A stretch of 64,000 bases of DNA from Diploscapter coronatus (lineage: Eukaryota; Nematoda; Chromadorea; Rhabditida; Rhabditidae). Positions 12,443 through 28,100 of this stretch are shown piece by piece. The first letter of the stretch is position 1. Each line of letters opens with the position of its first letter. A program made the position numbers and the translations under genes. The stretch covers positions 70,703,201 through 70,767,200 of the forward strand of contig OZ038422.1 in the NCBI GenBank assembly GCA_964036155.1, read 5' to 3'. A model generated the notes under the pieces. That model was not told the origin of the DNA. It did no database searches and worked only from the letters and a program-made list of their open reading frames with translations.

Positions 12443-13110
12443 CTTTGTTAAGAGCCCTAAACAATAAAAAGTGGAAATAGTAAAAGAGTATTGATTGAAT
12501 TAGAAAGTCTACAATTAATGAGTTTGAAATTTATCATTGAAGAAAGGGGAATAAAACCACTAAATTGATGCCTCGCAATTTTTATCAGACTAAAAATCGA
12601 TTCCTAACACTTGAAGATGGATACTGAAATAAAATGGGAAATTATATGGGCTACATGATGCTTCTTAAATTTTTCGAAAATCTTATAGCAAAAGTTTTTT
12701 GTACCATCTAACGAGCATTTTTCATCGAAGTTAAAATTTTCAAATTAGCATAGCTCCGCCCACTTGTGAAAGCGAAGCCTTGTCTCTTCGATTTTGTGAT
12801 TAGGACCCATAGGAGTATCTACCTCTATGATCAAATCGTGATTTGAAAGACTTCCTCAAATGCGGATAGTTGTTCGGATCTTGCAAATATTTGCTCTTAA
12901 TGTTACTACACTTGTTATTCATGCTAAGTTGTTGTAATGCAGTGATACGAGATTTAGAAATTAGAAATTTCATTTTCATAAAATTTTCAGATAATTTAAC
13001 AAATAACGAAAACAACTAGAATGATCAAATTCTCAACAAAAATCAACAACGATAATAAAAAGGTTCAACGGTAACAATTAGCTGTCTAGTTGTGCTAATT
13101 CCCCTTGCTT
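12443..13110. other. Intergenic, one weak minus-strand frame
   Basis: A 71-codon minus-strand frame (12800-13015) ends in a basic, Tyr-containing tail that looks somewhat protein-like. It has no recognisable domain or splice-supported partner. The rest is AT-rich. Confidence 0.3.
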
Positions 13111-13115
13111 GCACT

Positions 13116-16100
13116 TCAATCCTCATCCATCTTCGCGTGGAACTTCTCGATTCTCCGTCTCTTGGCCACTCTGTACGGCTTGCTCTCGTCGATTTTCCTC
13201 TTCTTCAGTTCGAATTTCTTCTTGTTCTTCTTTCGCTTCGCCTCTGCAGCCGCTTCAGGCGCGACCACGGCCAATTCCTGAAGGAAGTTTATGTAAATGT
13301 TCGATTTATCAGAACGCAAATAATGTTGAAAATTTGATGCAACGAGATTGATTAGAAATACTAGATAAAAATCGCCTGTCAAACGAAAATTGTAAATAAG
13401 TTCATTTGTAAAAAAATATATTGCAAATTTGAAAATGTAGTTCAAAAATAATTATCACCTTATTCTTGCGTTTCCTCTCAGCAGCCTTTATATTCATGTT
13501 CCTCTGCGTCTCTGCCAACTTCTTAGTGTATTCCTCCTCTCCGATCTTCTTCCGAATTACCTCTGCCACTTCTCCGGCCATCGTGCACAGTTCATCGGCA
13601 TCTGCAAACCATGAAGTTAGATAAATCGAAAAAAGGTACATGGAAAATAAACGATTACTTTTCCAGGTCAAAATAGGAAAATAAGTGATTTTTGAATTGT
13701 ATAAAGAAAATATTTTCTTTTATTATTTTCATAAACTATTTCCTTTTTCTTTATTTTTTTCCAAAGGATAAAGCTTGCAAGGCTGCCTCTTGAATTTACA
13801 TGCTATTTTGTCTCAAAATGAGAGACGAAATGCGAAATGACTGTGAAGATCAGCTTTTTCCCAAAGACGATAATCAATGATATAGCCAACTTACTAGCTT
13901 CACTCTTCCTGTTGATTTCCCTGACGAGCAGAGGCATGAACGGCTCGATGAGCAGCTGCAGACGAGTCGTGTCCGCTGTCTTCATCAGTAGAGCAGCCAC
14001 GATTTTGAAGCAGCTCAATCGCTGAAATTTTCCTTTAGTGAGTACAGATTAACAATTTGAATACTTTTTTCGGATTGTTCATTGAACTCAGGCTTGTTGG
14101 TGGATCGAAAATTTTCGATTCGGTTTGAGTGATTTTTTTTTCAAAAATCGCGATCCAATTTATAGGATTGGATCGGGTCCAACAAGCAGGATCGAAATAT
14201 GATTGGGGAATTGAGTGACATTTCTAACTTATCCACTTTTGAAATCAAAACTTGACTTACTCTGATCGCATCTTTGGGCAGTTTTTGTATCTCGAATTTG
14301 CAGACCTTGCTGAGTGAATGAATGCATTTCTGCAGGCCTTCGTTGTCGAGTCCTTCAGCTAAGTGGACGATGTTCTTCGATGCCTGAATATTCCAGTTCT
14401 TTGCCATTCGAATAAATACTCAAACCTGCAAAGCAGCTTCCTCATCCAGTTCGGCCTGTTTCATCATCCAAACAGCCCATTCGAGCAGTCTTCCAGTCTC
14501 CAGTTGCAGTCCTTGTCCAGTGACCATCGACAGAGACAGACACTTGCCGATGAAGGCAGAGGCCGCTTTGCGCAGGGCCAGAGAATCTGCACATTTGGCT
14601 AGGGATTCGAGCTTGTCTGAATAATATTATATTCAACGAGTTACGAATTTTGACACATTGTTGAAAGTTTCGCTGAAAAATTTTCTGCAAGTTATCCAAT
14701 TCATTGATTAACCGTTTGGCCATTTTTTTCTTTATGAATATCGTTTCGGATTCAAACGTGTTGAATCTTCCAGGCTTTCTTGATGCGATGTCTTATTGTT
14801 AGAAATAAAATGTTAGTGGCTACTTACCTATAAGTGCAACAATTCTCCTGCTCAATTGCTCGTCCTTCTGAACGCTCTCTTCACAGTTGTTCTCCATATG
14901 AATGAGTGCTGTCAACGCGGTCACCAGGGTTGGTTCACTGAAATTAGATATTTTTAAATAATATATTATTAAAACAAGAATTGGAGGCTTAGGTTCTCTG
15001 TAACCTCTAATTATGAAAAAAAATCATGGCATGATTAGGAAAGAGCATATTAGGGCATTATTTTCTTCGCTTAAATGTTGAAAGCTGCCACAAAAGATAC
15101 TGGTTGATTGTTCACAGATTAAAAGACCTGTTTTGGACGAGAACTTGCTCGCTGTCGAACCACTGCTCATAGGCCTCGATGACGAGAGGCAATCGAGTGA
15201 AGAAGTCATTCTTCTCGACCACGCTCAATTGAAGAACAACCTGCACTCCAACTGAACGGGTGCCCTCCTAAAATTAACTCTATTGAATTGCTGCTTCATA
15301 GGGTGTAAGTGAATTTGTAATAGAGAAAAGAAAAAAAACATGTTTTTTAAATGAAATAGATGCATAATTTTCTGCCACAATCCAACAGCCTTTTATTCAA
15401 TAGATTAGATTTTTGCAACCTTTGACTCATTATCAAATTTCTAGATTCTGTCAATCGCTACGACATATGTGGAGCCTTCTTAAGCTTGTATGATGTCAGA
15501 CATTTCTTTTCTTATAACAATTCTTATTTTTATCTCTTTTCTTCTGTTCTATCTAAACTTCAATCGATGTTTCCTACAACTTTCAAATTCCATAGTCCAC
15601 GTCAACACACCATTGGTATTTCCCCCTACTGGGAATTAATTATGTCCGCCGCATAAAAGGCCGCCCTTGAAATACCTCGCCCATATTTAATATTCTATTT
15701 TACTCACCACCCTCCGAACACAAGTCTCTCAAATAGGCAAATTGCCAACCTTGTGACTGTGCATCCACTCAAGTGCAGCCGAGACGACATCCTCCTTTGC
15801 AGAACTCGACACCGATTCCAGCAGCTGTCGCAGAGCGCCACATAGGAATTTACTGAAAAGAATAATTCTGATAATGCAAATAGCTAAATAATAAATCGAA
15901 CCGAGCCGTGGACGAGTCCTCGTTCACAATCTGCGCTCCGAATTTGGCAACGCACAACATGCATACTTCGCTCAGAATTTCCTGCAAATAATTATATTTT
16001 AGTTTAGGTTAAAGATATAAAAGATAAAATTACGATTATTCGGATTTGTGACCTTTGCATAGATCATTTTCAACTAGTTTTAACCTATTCTTTTTCTATG

Positions 16101-19100
16101 AATTCGAATAAAAATGTTAAACTACAAATTGATGATAATGGTTAGTAAATTAATTTAAGAAGGCATCTATATATTTTTGATAATTTAGAAATGCAACCTG
16201 TGGCAATTTCTCGAAGCAAGCATTGAGCATCTCTGCAGCACTGAGTCTGCCGTCCTCGTATTCATAGGCCAATTGAGCCAAGAAGAATTCTATATACTCC
16301 TTGGCTGAGTCCACATTCGATTCATGGCTCATGTAAATTGCCAGGGTCTGCAAAATCGATCATTAAATACGGTTCATTCTATGATAAATTTGATACCGTT
16401 TGAATTTTGCATATTTGATGGTATAGGGTAGAGGAAGTTAAGGATATATATAGAATAAACATGATCCAACAAATGAGTTATTCATTTGAGACAATATCCC
16501 TAGCTCTATTCTATAATATCCTTATAACCATTCAAAAACTAAGCGTTCTAGCAGAGAATTCACCAAGTTGCTTAGGAAACATTTGTATCGTTACCTCTCT
16601 GCACTGAGCTCTGATGTGTTTGAGAGATGATTGGATGCACAGTTCTGACAGTCGCTGCATCACTTCGGGAATCTGAAAGAATTATTTTTTCTGTAAAAAT
16701 ATCATTTTTAGGATAATGATAACTAATGATAAAATTAATAAGTCGAGTCAGTCTCGTTATGATATTTTAGAACCCCATTGTGAAATTTATTCAATAGATT
16801 CTAGAAATGAATCAAACAGAACGATATTTTGATCGAAGATCAGCTATTCATAGTAGAAATTTTCGGAATTTAAAATTTCGTGGAGTTAACCTTGGGAAAT
16901 TTATAGGATCAAAGAAATCATGAATCAAAAATGATTCGTATGATTGATTACCGACCTTGGAATGTTTGATGTTCTTCTTGACGATGGCTTTGATGAGCGA
17001 GAAGGCGGTGGCCTGTCTGTCCGCATCCAGAATGTCCGCCTCCACATAGCTCAGCAACAGGGAAATGTGCTTCTTCGTCAGCAACTGACTCGATTCCGCA
17101 GAGATGATCAACTGGGTCAGAGCCTGCAATTTAGGATTTAGGAACAATGGTTTTGAAGAAAAATAATAAAAACGAATAAATAGTATTGAATGTTGCAACG
17201 TTGTGGTATTAAAATAAAATGAAATAATTCCAACCTTGAATAAAAGTTGATTGAGCTGCAAAACACTCTGCTTGTTGGCTGCATTGCCAATCGTGGAATA
17301 GTCCGACAGAATCACAAACAGTCTGCAAGTTAGCTCTCTAGGAGAAGCAATTTCATTCGCTTACCGTTCAGGAATTTCCTTCATGGAATTCTTCAAAGAT
17401 GGCAGATTCATTGGCAGCATTGCAGTCAGACAACGGAGAGAATAGGAGATTATCTGGAAACCAATAAATTAACATTATTAGTTTTGATAAGACTACTGAA
17501 GATTCGAGTTGATTATTAATTTGTGTCAGTTGAATACAAATTTAAAGGTATTATTATTTTCAAATGTGCCATCTCTCACCTTATCATATTTGAGTTGTAG
17601 GCCTTTGATGACCAGAGGCACGAAAGCATCGATGAGCTGTCTATCCTCCTCCCGACTCGCATCCAGTCTCTTCCCAAACAAGAGCATCGACAACAGATGC
17701 AGCTCGAATTCCACGAATACGTGCACACGACTCTTCACTGCCGTCTTCACGATTGCGCCGATTCGCTTAGGCTCCTGAATTCGTCGAACTAGTTCTAATG
17801 AGTAAAAATAGAATAAAATTGACTGGAAAAAATAATTTTTAAATCTGAACTCGAAAGAATTCGATCAAAATGCGAGAGTAATAATAAAGAGAATTTTGTT
17901 CATTATTGATAATGCTTATTCGTTACTTGATCATCAATTTTTGGATAATAATGATGAGAAATTTTTAATTTCTATTGCTGAAAAATGCAAGCGAGCAATT
18001 GCAATAAAAATGAACACTTCAACTTACCGGCTGCAAAATGAGACAGTGTTCAGGCCTGAGTCCCTTCTTGCCATTCTCTTCTCCATTCATCTTCTTTGCC
18101 GTATTCTCCATTTTCTCGATGTCTTCCACCAGCATTTTCCGAATGAACTCGACTTGAATCGATGGAGATAAACCTGAATTCTCTACCATTAGATCTGATA
18201 GCTCAGTCTGAAGTGGAAATTATATTGAAGTCCTCAACGCTATTTTTGACTATAGAAGTCCAAGTGTAAGGTCAGGTTTAAATCATACTTGGGGTGTTTG
18301 TGATTCAATTTTTAAACTCAAAATTCTCACCTTCATTCGCCTTCAGTCCATATGCAAATTTCTCAAGCAAATCGCTGACTTTATGAATGGTCTTCGAGTT
18401 GGTTTTCTGATCGACAATATCTCTGAAAATTAGTGAAAAATGAATTCTTAAAAAAGGCAAACGAGTACCTCAAAGTTCGAATGACTTTTCCGATGGATCT
18501 TTGAGACACAAATCTTCCCAGAATCGAGAACATTTGCGGTGTCTTTTTTGCCTTGGCTTCAGGAACCTGAAAAATACTTTCAATAACTAATTTTCTGGAT
18601 TTGAGTGAATTGACCTCTCCGTGAATTTTGCCGACGTCCTTTTCCTCTGCAGCGTCCTCGAATTGGTCCTGCATGCAGAGCTGCAGAATGTCCTGCAGAC
18701 AAACGTCCAACTGGCCGAACGACAGCTGCGAAGAGAGCGAGGACACGATCGAGTGCGTGCTGAAGATCACCACGTGGATCTGAAAATAAATAGACCAAAT
18801 TCACAAATGCAAAATCAATTGCACTTTCATTTTCTTTAGCAATAATGTGCAAATTGAAAATTGAGATTTATAATTGTCATTCCGCGCATTTTCATTCGCA
18901 TGAATGGCACTTATTTGAGAATTTAAGCAGTAGAATTTCTACCTGATATCCCTGCTTCATGGTCTGTTTCATTTCCCTAATGACCATCGGCAGATAGGTA
19001 GGTCCGAGGCATTGACACACCTGCAATCCCAATTCTCATTCATTCTTTGAAATGCCACTAGGCTTGTAGATTTTCAAACCCGCGGGTGTCTTCAGGAACG

Positions 19101-22100
19101 AAATAGTATGTTTTTTTTCGAGAAAATGAGAGATCATATTCTTTTCCTCCTCCCATAAAACACGCTATCTCGTTCATGCGGGCACTGGCGGTTTGAAAAG
19201 CTGCAAGTCTGAATGTGAATTCAAGGAAATTCTAACCTTGATCATGACATTTCTAGCTGTCTCACGAACTTGAATGGAATGAGAAATCATCAGAGTCGAC
19301 AATTTGAGAATTGTTCTGCAAAATAGCTGAATTGATTATGTAACGACTATTTCAGCGTTTTGCTTCCTTTCCCTTCCCCTTTTCTCGATCGTTTATCGCA
19401 TTTTGCTGGCTTTTTGTATAACTCATCTTGTTCATCCATTTTTATATTCCATTCACTGTTACCTCATCAAGGTTTATGACATAAGCCTAGTGATGGTGTT
19501 TGGCAAGCTATATGTTTTTCCTATAAGGTCATCTCATTGGGTAAACTGTTTGGACTATTCAACCTACTATATTCCTTAACAATCTAGTTACAAAGTTGAA
19601 TGAATGATACAAATTGATGAATGGATGAATTTACAAAAAGCCCATTTTAGCTATCTTGTCATTTTCTACCTCCGAATAATTAATTGGCTGTATATAGCAT
19701 GAGAATAGTTACCCTTGCAAGTAATGTGATCTCAGCCTTGGAGGCAGTTTGATGAGCAACTTGACAGTGGCGAGTGCGACAGGGGCCCTTTGAATGTCGT
19801 CGTCGTCTGTGTAGAATCTCGTTTCGGATGTCTCTGCTTTTCTGTGAACCAAGGCTCGACCTGTCTGTAAAATGAAACCTACTAATATAACAATAAAATA
19901 TTCTAGACATTTTCACCGTTTAAAATTGAAGCTGTAAAAATCATAAATTCATTGGCAAACGAAATAAAATTATGCAAATAGTTAGCATTGATATGGGTGA
20001 AGCTAATATTCAGTTATTAGAAATTCCCGCTTCTATTATTATATCGCTGAATTTTTAAGAAAAGAGTTAAAACAGCCAAGACTTTTTGCGCATCCTGTGT
20101 TCTAAATTTTTATATTTCAGATTTTAGTAGAAGTTAAACTCATTAAATTTAGAAAAATGACTATTTTTCGATATGAATAGCGCAACAAACTGACATGTCC
20201 ATTGATGCACTTGACGAGTTTCGGCAGAATGACTCTGTTGATTCTGTCTCTGATCGCGTATCGCTTCCTGTCCGCATTGTCGTTGTCATTTGCATCCGAG
20301 TCTTCCATTTCATCTCCATCGTCCCCTTCTTCCTTCTCCTTGTCATCTTCCTCATCCTTGTCTTCTTTTCCTGCCTCTTCAGCCTCCATCTCTTCTTCAA
20401 CATCAGCAACGTCGAAGTGAAATGCATCGATAACAGAAACGAGCACTCTAAATTTAAAGGAAAAATATAAGATGATCTTTTATACTTTTCTTGCTTTTGT
20501 AATAAAATTTTGTGATAGCAGAGAAAGAAAAAAATATTCAGATTGCATAATCATCCCACCCAAAGTGTAAAATGGCGTGTGGCAGGAAAGATTACGCAGC
20601 TAAACATTCAAAATAAGGATATTTTGGTGAACACTCGAGAAATTCATAGATCTAGAAGAATAGAAACTTATCCAAAAATGCTCACCTGACAATGGGTTTC
20701 TTATTGTCCCCATCCTGTCCGCCCTGCATCTTCTGCAGCCACTGTTTGAGACAATTCGCATAGACAGGCCAAGGAGAGGAAGACATCGTCTCGTGCAGCA
20801 CACGCAGGGCTTCGTCAGAAACTACTGGAACACAAGCAATTCAGATTGAAGTTGCAGAAACACAAGAAGTTCCAAATTACCTGACAATTTAGTGTCGGAA
20901 TTGACGAAATACGGGGCGGCAATAGGAAGAATGAATTTGTTAAGCACTTCGAACGAAATCGAGAGCTGAAATAAGACAATTGTCAAAAGAATATTAGAAA
21001 ATGAAAATTAGCCATCGAAAAGCTAACCAGGTATGTTGATAAAATATGCTAATAGGGAAAGAAAATTTGATGAACTTTCCCAGAAAGCAGAAAGGGTGAC
21101 GAAAAAAGTAAAGATGCAAACCTTGTGATCCCTCAAGTCGTTTGCCAATCGATAGAAAGCTCTTTGATGACGATGCTTCTGAAAACGAATCTCTTCAGTA
21201 TAGCAATAAGGAGGAATTTTGTGCTCTTTAAACAGCATGATATCATGAACAAGACATGGCGGAATAATGTAAGAAAAGAAGTCCTACCCTACACCCCCAG
21301 CCTATCTTGGTTATATCTCGAGTTATGATGTTAATGCTCCCAAATAGTCAAGGGTTAACCTGAATGTGAGTTGCATTGTGGAAGAAGTCGAGATCTTCAG
21401 TGGGGTTCTTCAATTCCTTCAGTTGACTCAGACCCGGATGCGAGGAGAATGAATCGACCAAAGCTGACAGACAACGAATTCCTTCCTCTCGGACTACCTG
21501 CAACATTCATTCATTCATTTATTCATTTACATCATTGCATTTTCTTTAGCACGCTTCCATTCTTCTTTCAACAATTTGAGTCTCAATGCGCTTGTTCCTC
21601 GGAGTGATTTTTACCGAACGAAATTAGATTGTTTATGAAATTTATTGCGGAGTATCAATCTTAGGCCCACAACAACCAGATTAATGAATTGTGAAACGTT
21701 CCAAATAAAATTCTGATAATTTCGGTAAAGATGCTCGCGAAAATTCAAATTGGAATTTTTTAAAACAATAAGCGAAAAATCTATCGAAAATAGTGAGATT
21801 TTCTAATTTGCCTACCTCATTGCTGTTCTTGAGCACTCTTAGAGTGAGAGGCACGAAGTGTGTGTCGATAGTCCACATTCGCTCTGTCTGTTCGTCGAAA
21901 TCGAGTCGATTCACGTAGGGAAACATGGCTCGCAGATTCGAGGCCGCGGCAGAGCGAAGCGACAAATCGGAGCTCTGAATGGAGAATTTTATTTTTTTCC
22001 ATTCTTCATTCATTTACCGTAGTGAGAGTGGCATAATGTGCATGCGCGAATGCAGCAACCATCGTCAAGCTGATCTTCTCATTCGAATTCCAAATCTGAA

Positions 22101-25100
22101 TTTAGCTTTGAATTAAGAAATGAAATTGCAGTATTGTCGATTCCGGAATCTGAAGACAGAAATTAGGAGGAAGAGAATAATTTTAGATCAGTATTCTTTT
22201 TTTGTGCTATATCTATTTTTTTTTTTTATAATCGTGCGCTACTTTTCACTTCCCAGATTTCATATCCCGCAATATTGATTGAGTCAAACCTCGAACAGTT
22301 GTGAATACGCATTGTGCCTGGCTTCGTGATCAGGCTCATCAATTTTCCTCTGATCCCAGGCTTCGAGTGATACGAGAATTTGAAGAAGCCGACGAAGCTG
22401 CAAATGAAATAATTCCATGAAATTGGAAATGATTATCAATGCATCAATGCATTCGTCATGTCAATGAGATGATCTTCAAAAATTTATATAATATGTCGCT
22501 CACTCGTATAATTCATAAGTTTCCCATAACCGCGGTTTGCAAAAATTAATCAGCTATTTTATTACCCTTCCATATACTTCACCAAGCCCTAAAACCTACT
22601 GAATTTCACACACCGTGGTCATGACGAACTGGTGAACTATGGCTTCGCAATTTTTCTTTATTGTATAATTTACAGGTGCGTAATCTCTTCTCCCAACACA
22701 CGATCACTTTTTTCTTTTCTACGCTTTGGGAGGAAAATTACTCGCCTGTCAATTATACAGGAAGTCTTTCTTCTAAATCTTACATTTTGCGGAGTGTTTG
22801 GATTGTGCTGAATCGATTTAACGACTTCGACGAGAGCCAATCGACAGATACGGCCTTCGACAGAGGAGAGCAGATGTGGCAGTTTGCTGAAAACCAAGTT
22901 ATTTATCTTATTCAAAATAGAAATTTCTGACTTGATGAATTTCTCCGACTGCTTTGTGCATCCGACCAGTCTGCCCACAGTCCTGAGTGTCGTCTCCGTA
23001 GTTTCCTCTTTCCTCTTGTCGTTCTTCCTCATCGAACTCAGCAGTGCATTTGCCATTCGAGTTGCCATTTCAGAGTCATGCACGAATTCAGAGAGCCTGA
23101 AGGATCAATTGATAAACTCTAAACAAATTCATTTGTTAACCTGTTTAGGATGTTGAGAGTGTCGGCTCTGACAGATTTCTCAGATTCGATATGATGTGTG
23201 AAGAAATGGAGAATTTTCGACATGTGTTGCACGAGAATGGAAGTACCGTAATTCGCATCTGAAAGAAAAATCCCACTTATTTTTTCTGAAAATAATATTC
23301 AAATATACTGAAACGTTTTTAAATCCTAAAATGGAAAAATCTTATTTGATCCAAAATTCCACGAAAGAAAACTCCCGTCCTCCATCATATTACTATCCTC
23401 TATCATTCGAAAATACCCTACCTTCCAATTGTTCCACTTGAGCATATTCGAATGCATCGAGTTTCGGCACTCTCTCCTCATCTGACAATTCGATCATACA
23501 TTTTATGCTTGTTTTCGCTGCATTGCAGATCTGAAGATTGTCACCACATGGGAAAAGGTCCTTCAAACTAGAATAACCTGTGCAGTGGCTCCATTCCAAA
23601 GCAAAGTATTGAGCAACAACTCGATCGGCTGAAGTTGTTTTCCATTCCAGTCGAGTTTGATCAGCAGCAGATCATAGAAGCTGAAATTAGAAACAATAGA
23701 TTTTATTCTGAAAAAAGAATGCTATAGCATGTTCTATGCAAAGAATTAGTAATGAGATGATATAAGAACATTATAAAATTATGTATTTTTCCAGGGTTGC
23801 ATATTTTGGACACGATCAATTGAAGACAAAACACAAACCATTTTGTTTGCATCGCGTCTAACATTTGCAACACTGCATTTTTTCATAAAAAAAAACATAA
23901 TTTGTTCGAAATATTGAGGTCATATGAAAAAATGGAAATAAAATGACTCACGCAGGCAATTTGCACCAAGAGGTGACGAGCCGAACTCCAGACAGAGGCA
24001 GAATCGGAAGGGGACCGAAGGCTGAAGAGTCGATGGAATTGGCTTCGTGGATGTAGGGCAGCAGGAAGAAGTCTGACAGACCACGCAAGTGGGAACAACA
24101 AATTGGACGGTTAGGGAAGGCGGAGAAGAACTAAAATGGATCATATTGCTATGAACAATTTAGATGTTCATCCGATCTAGGCAATGCTTAAGCCAAACTC
24201 TCCATGTGAACCCCTTAAGTCATAAGTTTATACAAAAATCGTATTTCAGATACTCGTATGCCTCAGTTTTCTTTCGAAAAATTTTTTGCTGACCAACTAC
24301 TCTATAATTTTTGTTTTGGATGAAAATCTGCTTAGATCTGATGTTCAAATTCACTTTGCACCAAAAGTTGCCAGTTATTTCATGTTTGATTCTCGTATTA
24401 TGTTTGATAAACAATGCTTACTTCAGCAAGTCGCAATCCAATGGACATGCGCAAATCCTTGAGTTTGGCATGAAGATAGACAGGCGTGAGCGGATTCTGC
24501 AGACGGAGACGAACGATGACAGAAACGCAAAGGAAGAGCGAGAACAGAGTGGAAGACTGGCGAGGGCCCAGACTGCGCGAGATCTTACGCAGCATTTCGG
24601 AGGCTGCCTCCAGAGATCTGAAGTACAGAAGCACAATGATAAGGAGAAAATGTTTCGCATGAACTATTTGGAAACCATAAACCCCTCAAGCTATGAGAAA
24701 TAGGGTGGGAAATAATTGTGAAGAGAAATTTTTTTCCAAACTATTTCGCATGGCGTGAGGGCTAGTAGTCTCCAAGTTAACTTGAAATGTTAAAATAAAT
24801 AACCTGTTGAGTCTGTCGAGGTCGAATGCAGAGAGCAGCTCTTGGTTTTGGCAGAGTTGATGCATTTTGTCGAAATTATCCTCGCCATCGCCTGCAAATT
24901 TGGATAATTCAATCAAATTTGCATTATTTTTCACGTGTATCGTGCTCGCAGCTAGTATTCCGTGCTGAAATGAGAGCGCTCCAATCGAAAATGAGTCAAG
25001 AAAAAGCACTCTCATTTTGATTGGAGCAAGTTATTCCCAAAAAAAAACATTTGTAGCCCCTAGTCAAACTTTTTCTTGATCTGCATACAATTTTTAAAAC

Positions 25101-28100
25101 GGCTGAGATTGTAGATACATGTAGTATGAATTTACATAAATCAAAGAAGAAAATATGCTCACCAACTAAATCGAAGAAGGTCTGGAAGTAGAGCTGCAAG
25201 AAGAGATGCATCTCTTCGGGCCGCAACCCGCCCAGATACCGAAGAATAGCAGATCGACGCGAACCGGCCAGTGCCTTCTTCTTCGTCTTGCTCGACAATT
25301 TTCCGCATAGAAGTCTTAATTCTTGTAATTTAACAGATCTTTAATCAGAGTTTACCTGAGAAGAAGAGGAATGACGTGTTGTCTGTGCTCTGCATTCACA
25401 ACTGCATCCTCTTCATCTTCGGCTATTTTGAACAGCACAATCGTATTGCGGAATTTCTTCTCGTCAAGCAGATTCTCCAGATATTCTCTGCAAATTTACA
25501 CATCATTGTTATAGAATGTGTTTATCTCATCCTATCGACAACAACTAGAAAATCGAATATGTGCACAGGAAGGTTGTATTGCTAAGCTGAACTTTTTTTT
25601 TCTTTAGAACAAATATAGGAAAAGAACGTGATAACATTTAGCAACCGAGTGTACCAATAGGGCAAAATTTCAGCTTTTTGAAAACAAAATATCAAGTAAT
25701 GAAAAGAGCAGGAAGGAATTAAATGAGCGATTAAAATGTCACCTGTAAGGGGAGACAGCCTTGTTTTTGTATGATAGAAGGCAGGCGAGGGCAGCCGGTT
25801 GCAATTCGCAATTGTTCGACATCAGCAACTGAAAAACCAAATTAGACAACCCCATGTATGCCCCTACAGGTACAGAATTTTTCCTTAATTGTTGAAAAAA
25901 GGCAGGTAATAGGTATATAAACTTGTACTTATCCAGTATCTGTTCATAATAAAAGATAAATAAAAATACGAAAGTTTAGGAGTTAATCCAAGTACAGGTG
26001 CTATTTTTCGGTAACCGTGAGCATCTCTTAGACGATCACGGAAATTTCAAGAAAACAACAAACTGTCGAACCTCTTCATAAATCTGTCGAATTTGCGGCT
26101 CCATGAAAACGGATTTTGCATCTTCGAATTTGGCGAAAATTTTGAGGAAAGCGATCAGAGTCTGCAAAAATCCATAATAATAATAATAGAAGATAAAACA
26201 CATAAAAAAAAACTGAATGAAATACCTGAGTGAGTTTCCATCTGCTCATTTTGTTGGCGTTGTCTTCTTTCGGGGGATGATCCCCATCTTCTTTCTCTTC
26301 TTCTGCTCTCGTTTCCTCGTCTTTCTGATTTTCCTTCAATTTGTCACTTTCCGTTTCTGTCGACTCGGTCAATTTGTGCGCTCCTTTGTTCTTCATAACG
26401 AGGTCAGGATTGTCGACCAGAGGAAGAAATGAATTCCTGGAAATAATAGAATCCAATGACTTGTTGGATGTTTTGAGGGCTATTCTAAATAATGGATAAT
26501 CACTAATTTTACTAATTAACGAACGAAAAGAGGAGAGAGGAGTGTGAAAGTAGGAAAAATAGTATTAGCCAGAAACAAACGTCATCTGTTACTTAATTAG
26601 TACAATCCGTGATTTGTTTCATTCGTTATTTAGAAACAGTCATTTTCGAGAGATAATGAAATGACAAACTTGTAGAAGCGGATGAGCAGTGGGGAGAGGA
26701 CGCGAGTGCGTCGTTCTGCCAAATCCGCGATCTTCTCGAAGAAATTCAGCATCTGAAAAGTTCAAACGATAATAAGTAGACAAGAGAAGTTTTCTTTTTT
26801 TAATTTAAAGAAAAGAAGAATGAAAATCTACCTGAGTCCTGGCATTGCCATAATCGACTCGAGCCGCTTTCGACTCATGCAGGTTCTCGTTGGGTAAGAG
26901 CCAACCCAATCCTTCATCAATTCCTTCAGAAGAGCTCATGTCATCGCATTCTGAAATTTATCCAGAAGAAACTCAGAAAGAATTGTATTTTCTTACTTTG
27001 ACAGATGTGCTCGAAGCAGCTGGCGGCGATGCTCCAGAAGTCGTCGATCTGCATTCCGCGAGCGAACGAATAAAGCAGCTCGTGGATGCCTTTCCACACC
27101 GGGTTGAATTGCACGAAGAATTGAGAGAAGCCAACTTGCACGATTACCTGAATATGTACAATTGTAGGCAAAAAATGAAATGCGCAAAATTAACCTAGCT
27201 CATATTCTTTATGAGTATGGAAAAGTGAAAGGAAAAAATTCATTTTTATTTTTATAAATACCATAAAAATGGAATAAAAATGATACCGCTTCCATTTGTT
27301 TAGTGAATCCCTTGGGCATGTGCTTGAGATGCGATCCGTACAACAGCTTTCTGAACTGCAACAGCCTGCCCCGGAAGTCTGTCAGTTCTGTTTGCTCTGC
27401 ATTCAGCAGAATTTCGTAGACATTTTCAGATGCAATCTGCAAATTTTATGCGCTTTTGAGAAGAAAATAATACTAGTAAATTATTTCTCCTTCAAATTTT
27501 TTCCCTAAGAACACATTAGTTGTAGGACATGTGAAATCCAAATTTTTAGAAGAAAAATTATCCTTCACAAGTCTAGACAGGTTTTTCAAGAACATCTTTA
27601 GTGGCCCAGACTTTTAGTGCATCCTGTATACAAGATTAATAAAATGAACGAATACAGAATAAGTTCAATATGATTTATAGTTAATGACCAATATTTACCG
27701 ATTTGTGAATGCCATCCGCAAGAACATATTCCTCTAGTTGGACGTCGAACTGGGCCATAATTTGAAGAGCTGCACGGCGAATTCGAATGTCGGCATTGAA
27801 GAAGGCCGGCTGCAGCACAGACACTGCTTCTTCGAGGCTCATTTGACTGCTGCAACAATAAAAAAGTTTCCTATTTGGATTGACACCAAGTGAATTCAGG
27901 AGTAACGAAAATTTTGGTTTCAAATTGTTTACTTTCACACACTTCTAAGTGAATGGCAATTCATAAATGTCGTGATATTGTGAGGACGTGCGTTATACAG
28001 TTAGGGATAGGTGAGGGAAGGAAAGTAGGGCGAAATAGTGCGAGAAAAGAGTTCACAACATTTACGAGTTGTCTAAGCGAATAATACTTTCTTCACAATT

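Noticed and set aside
20161..20470. Basic or hydrophobic frames overlapping the acidic exon of UTP20
   Set aside because: Shadows of the Asp/Glu-rich coding exon in other frames.
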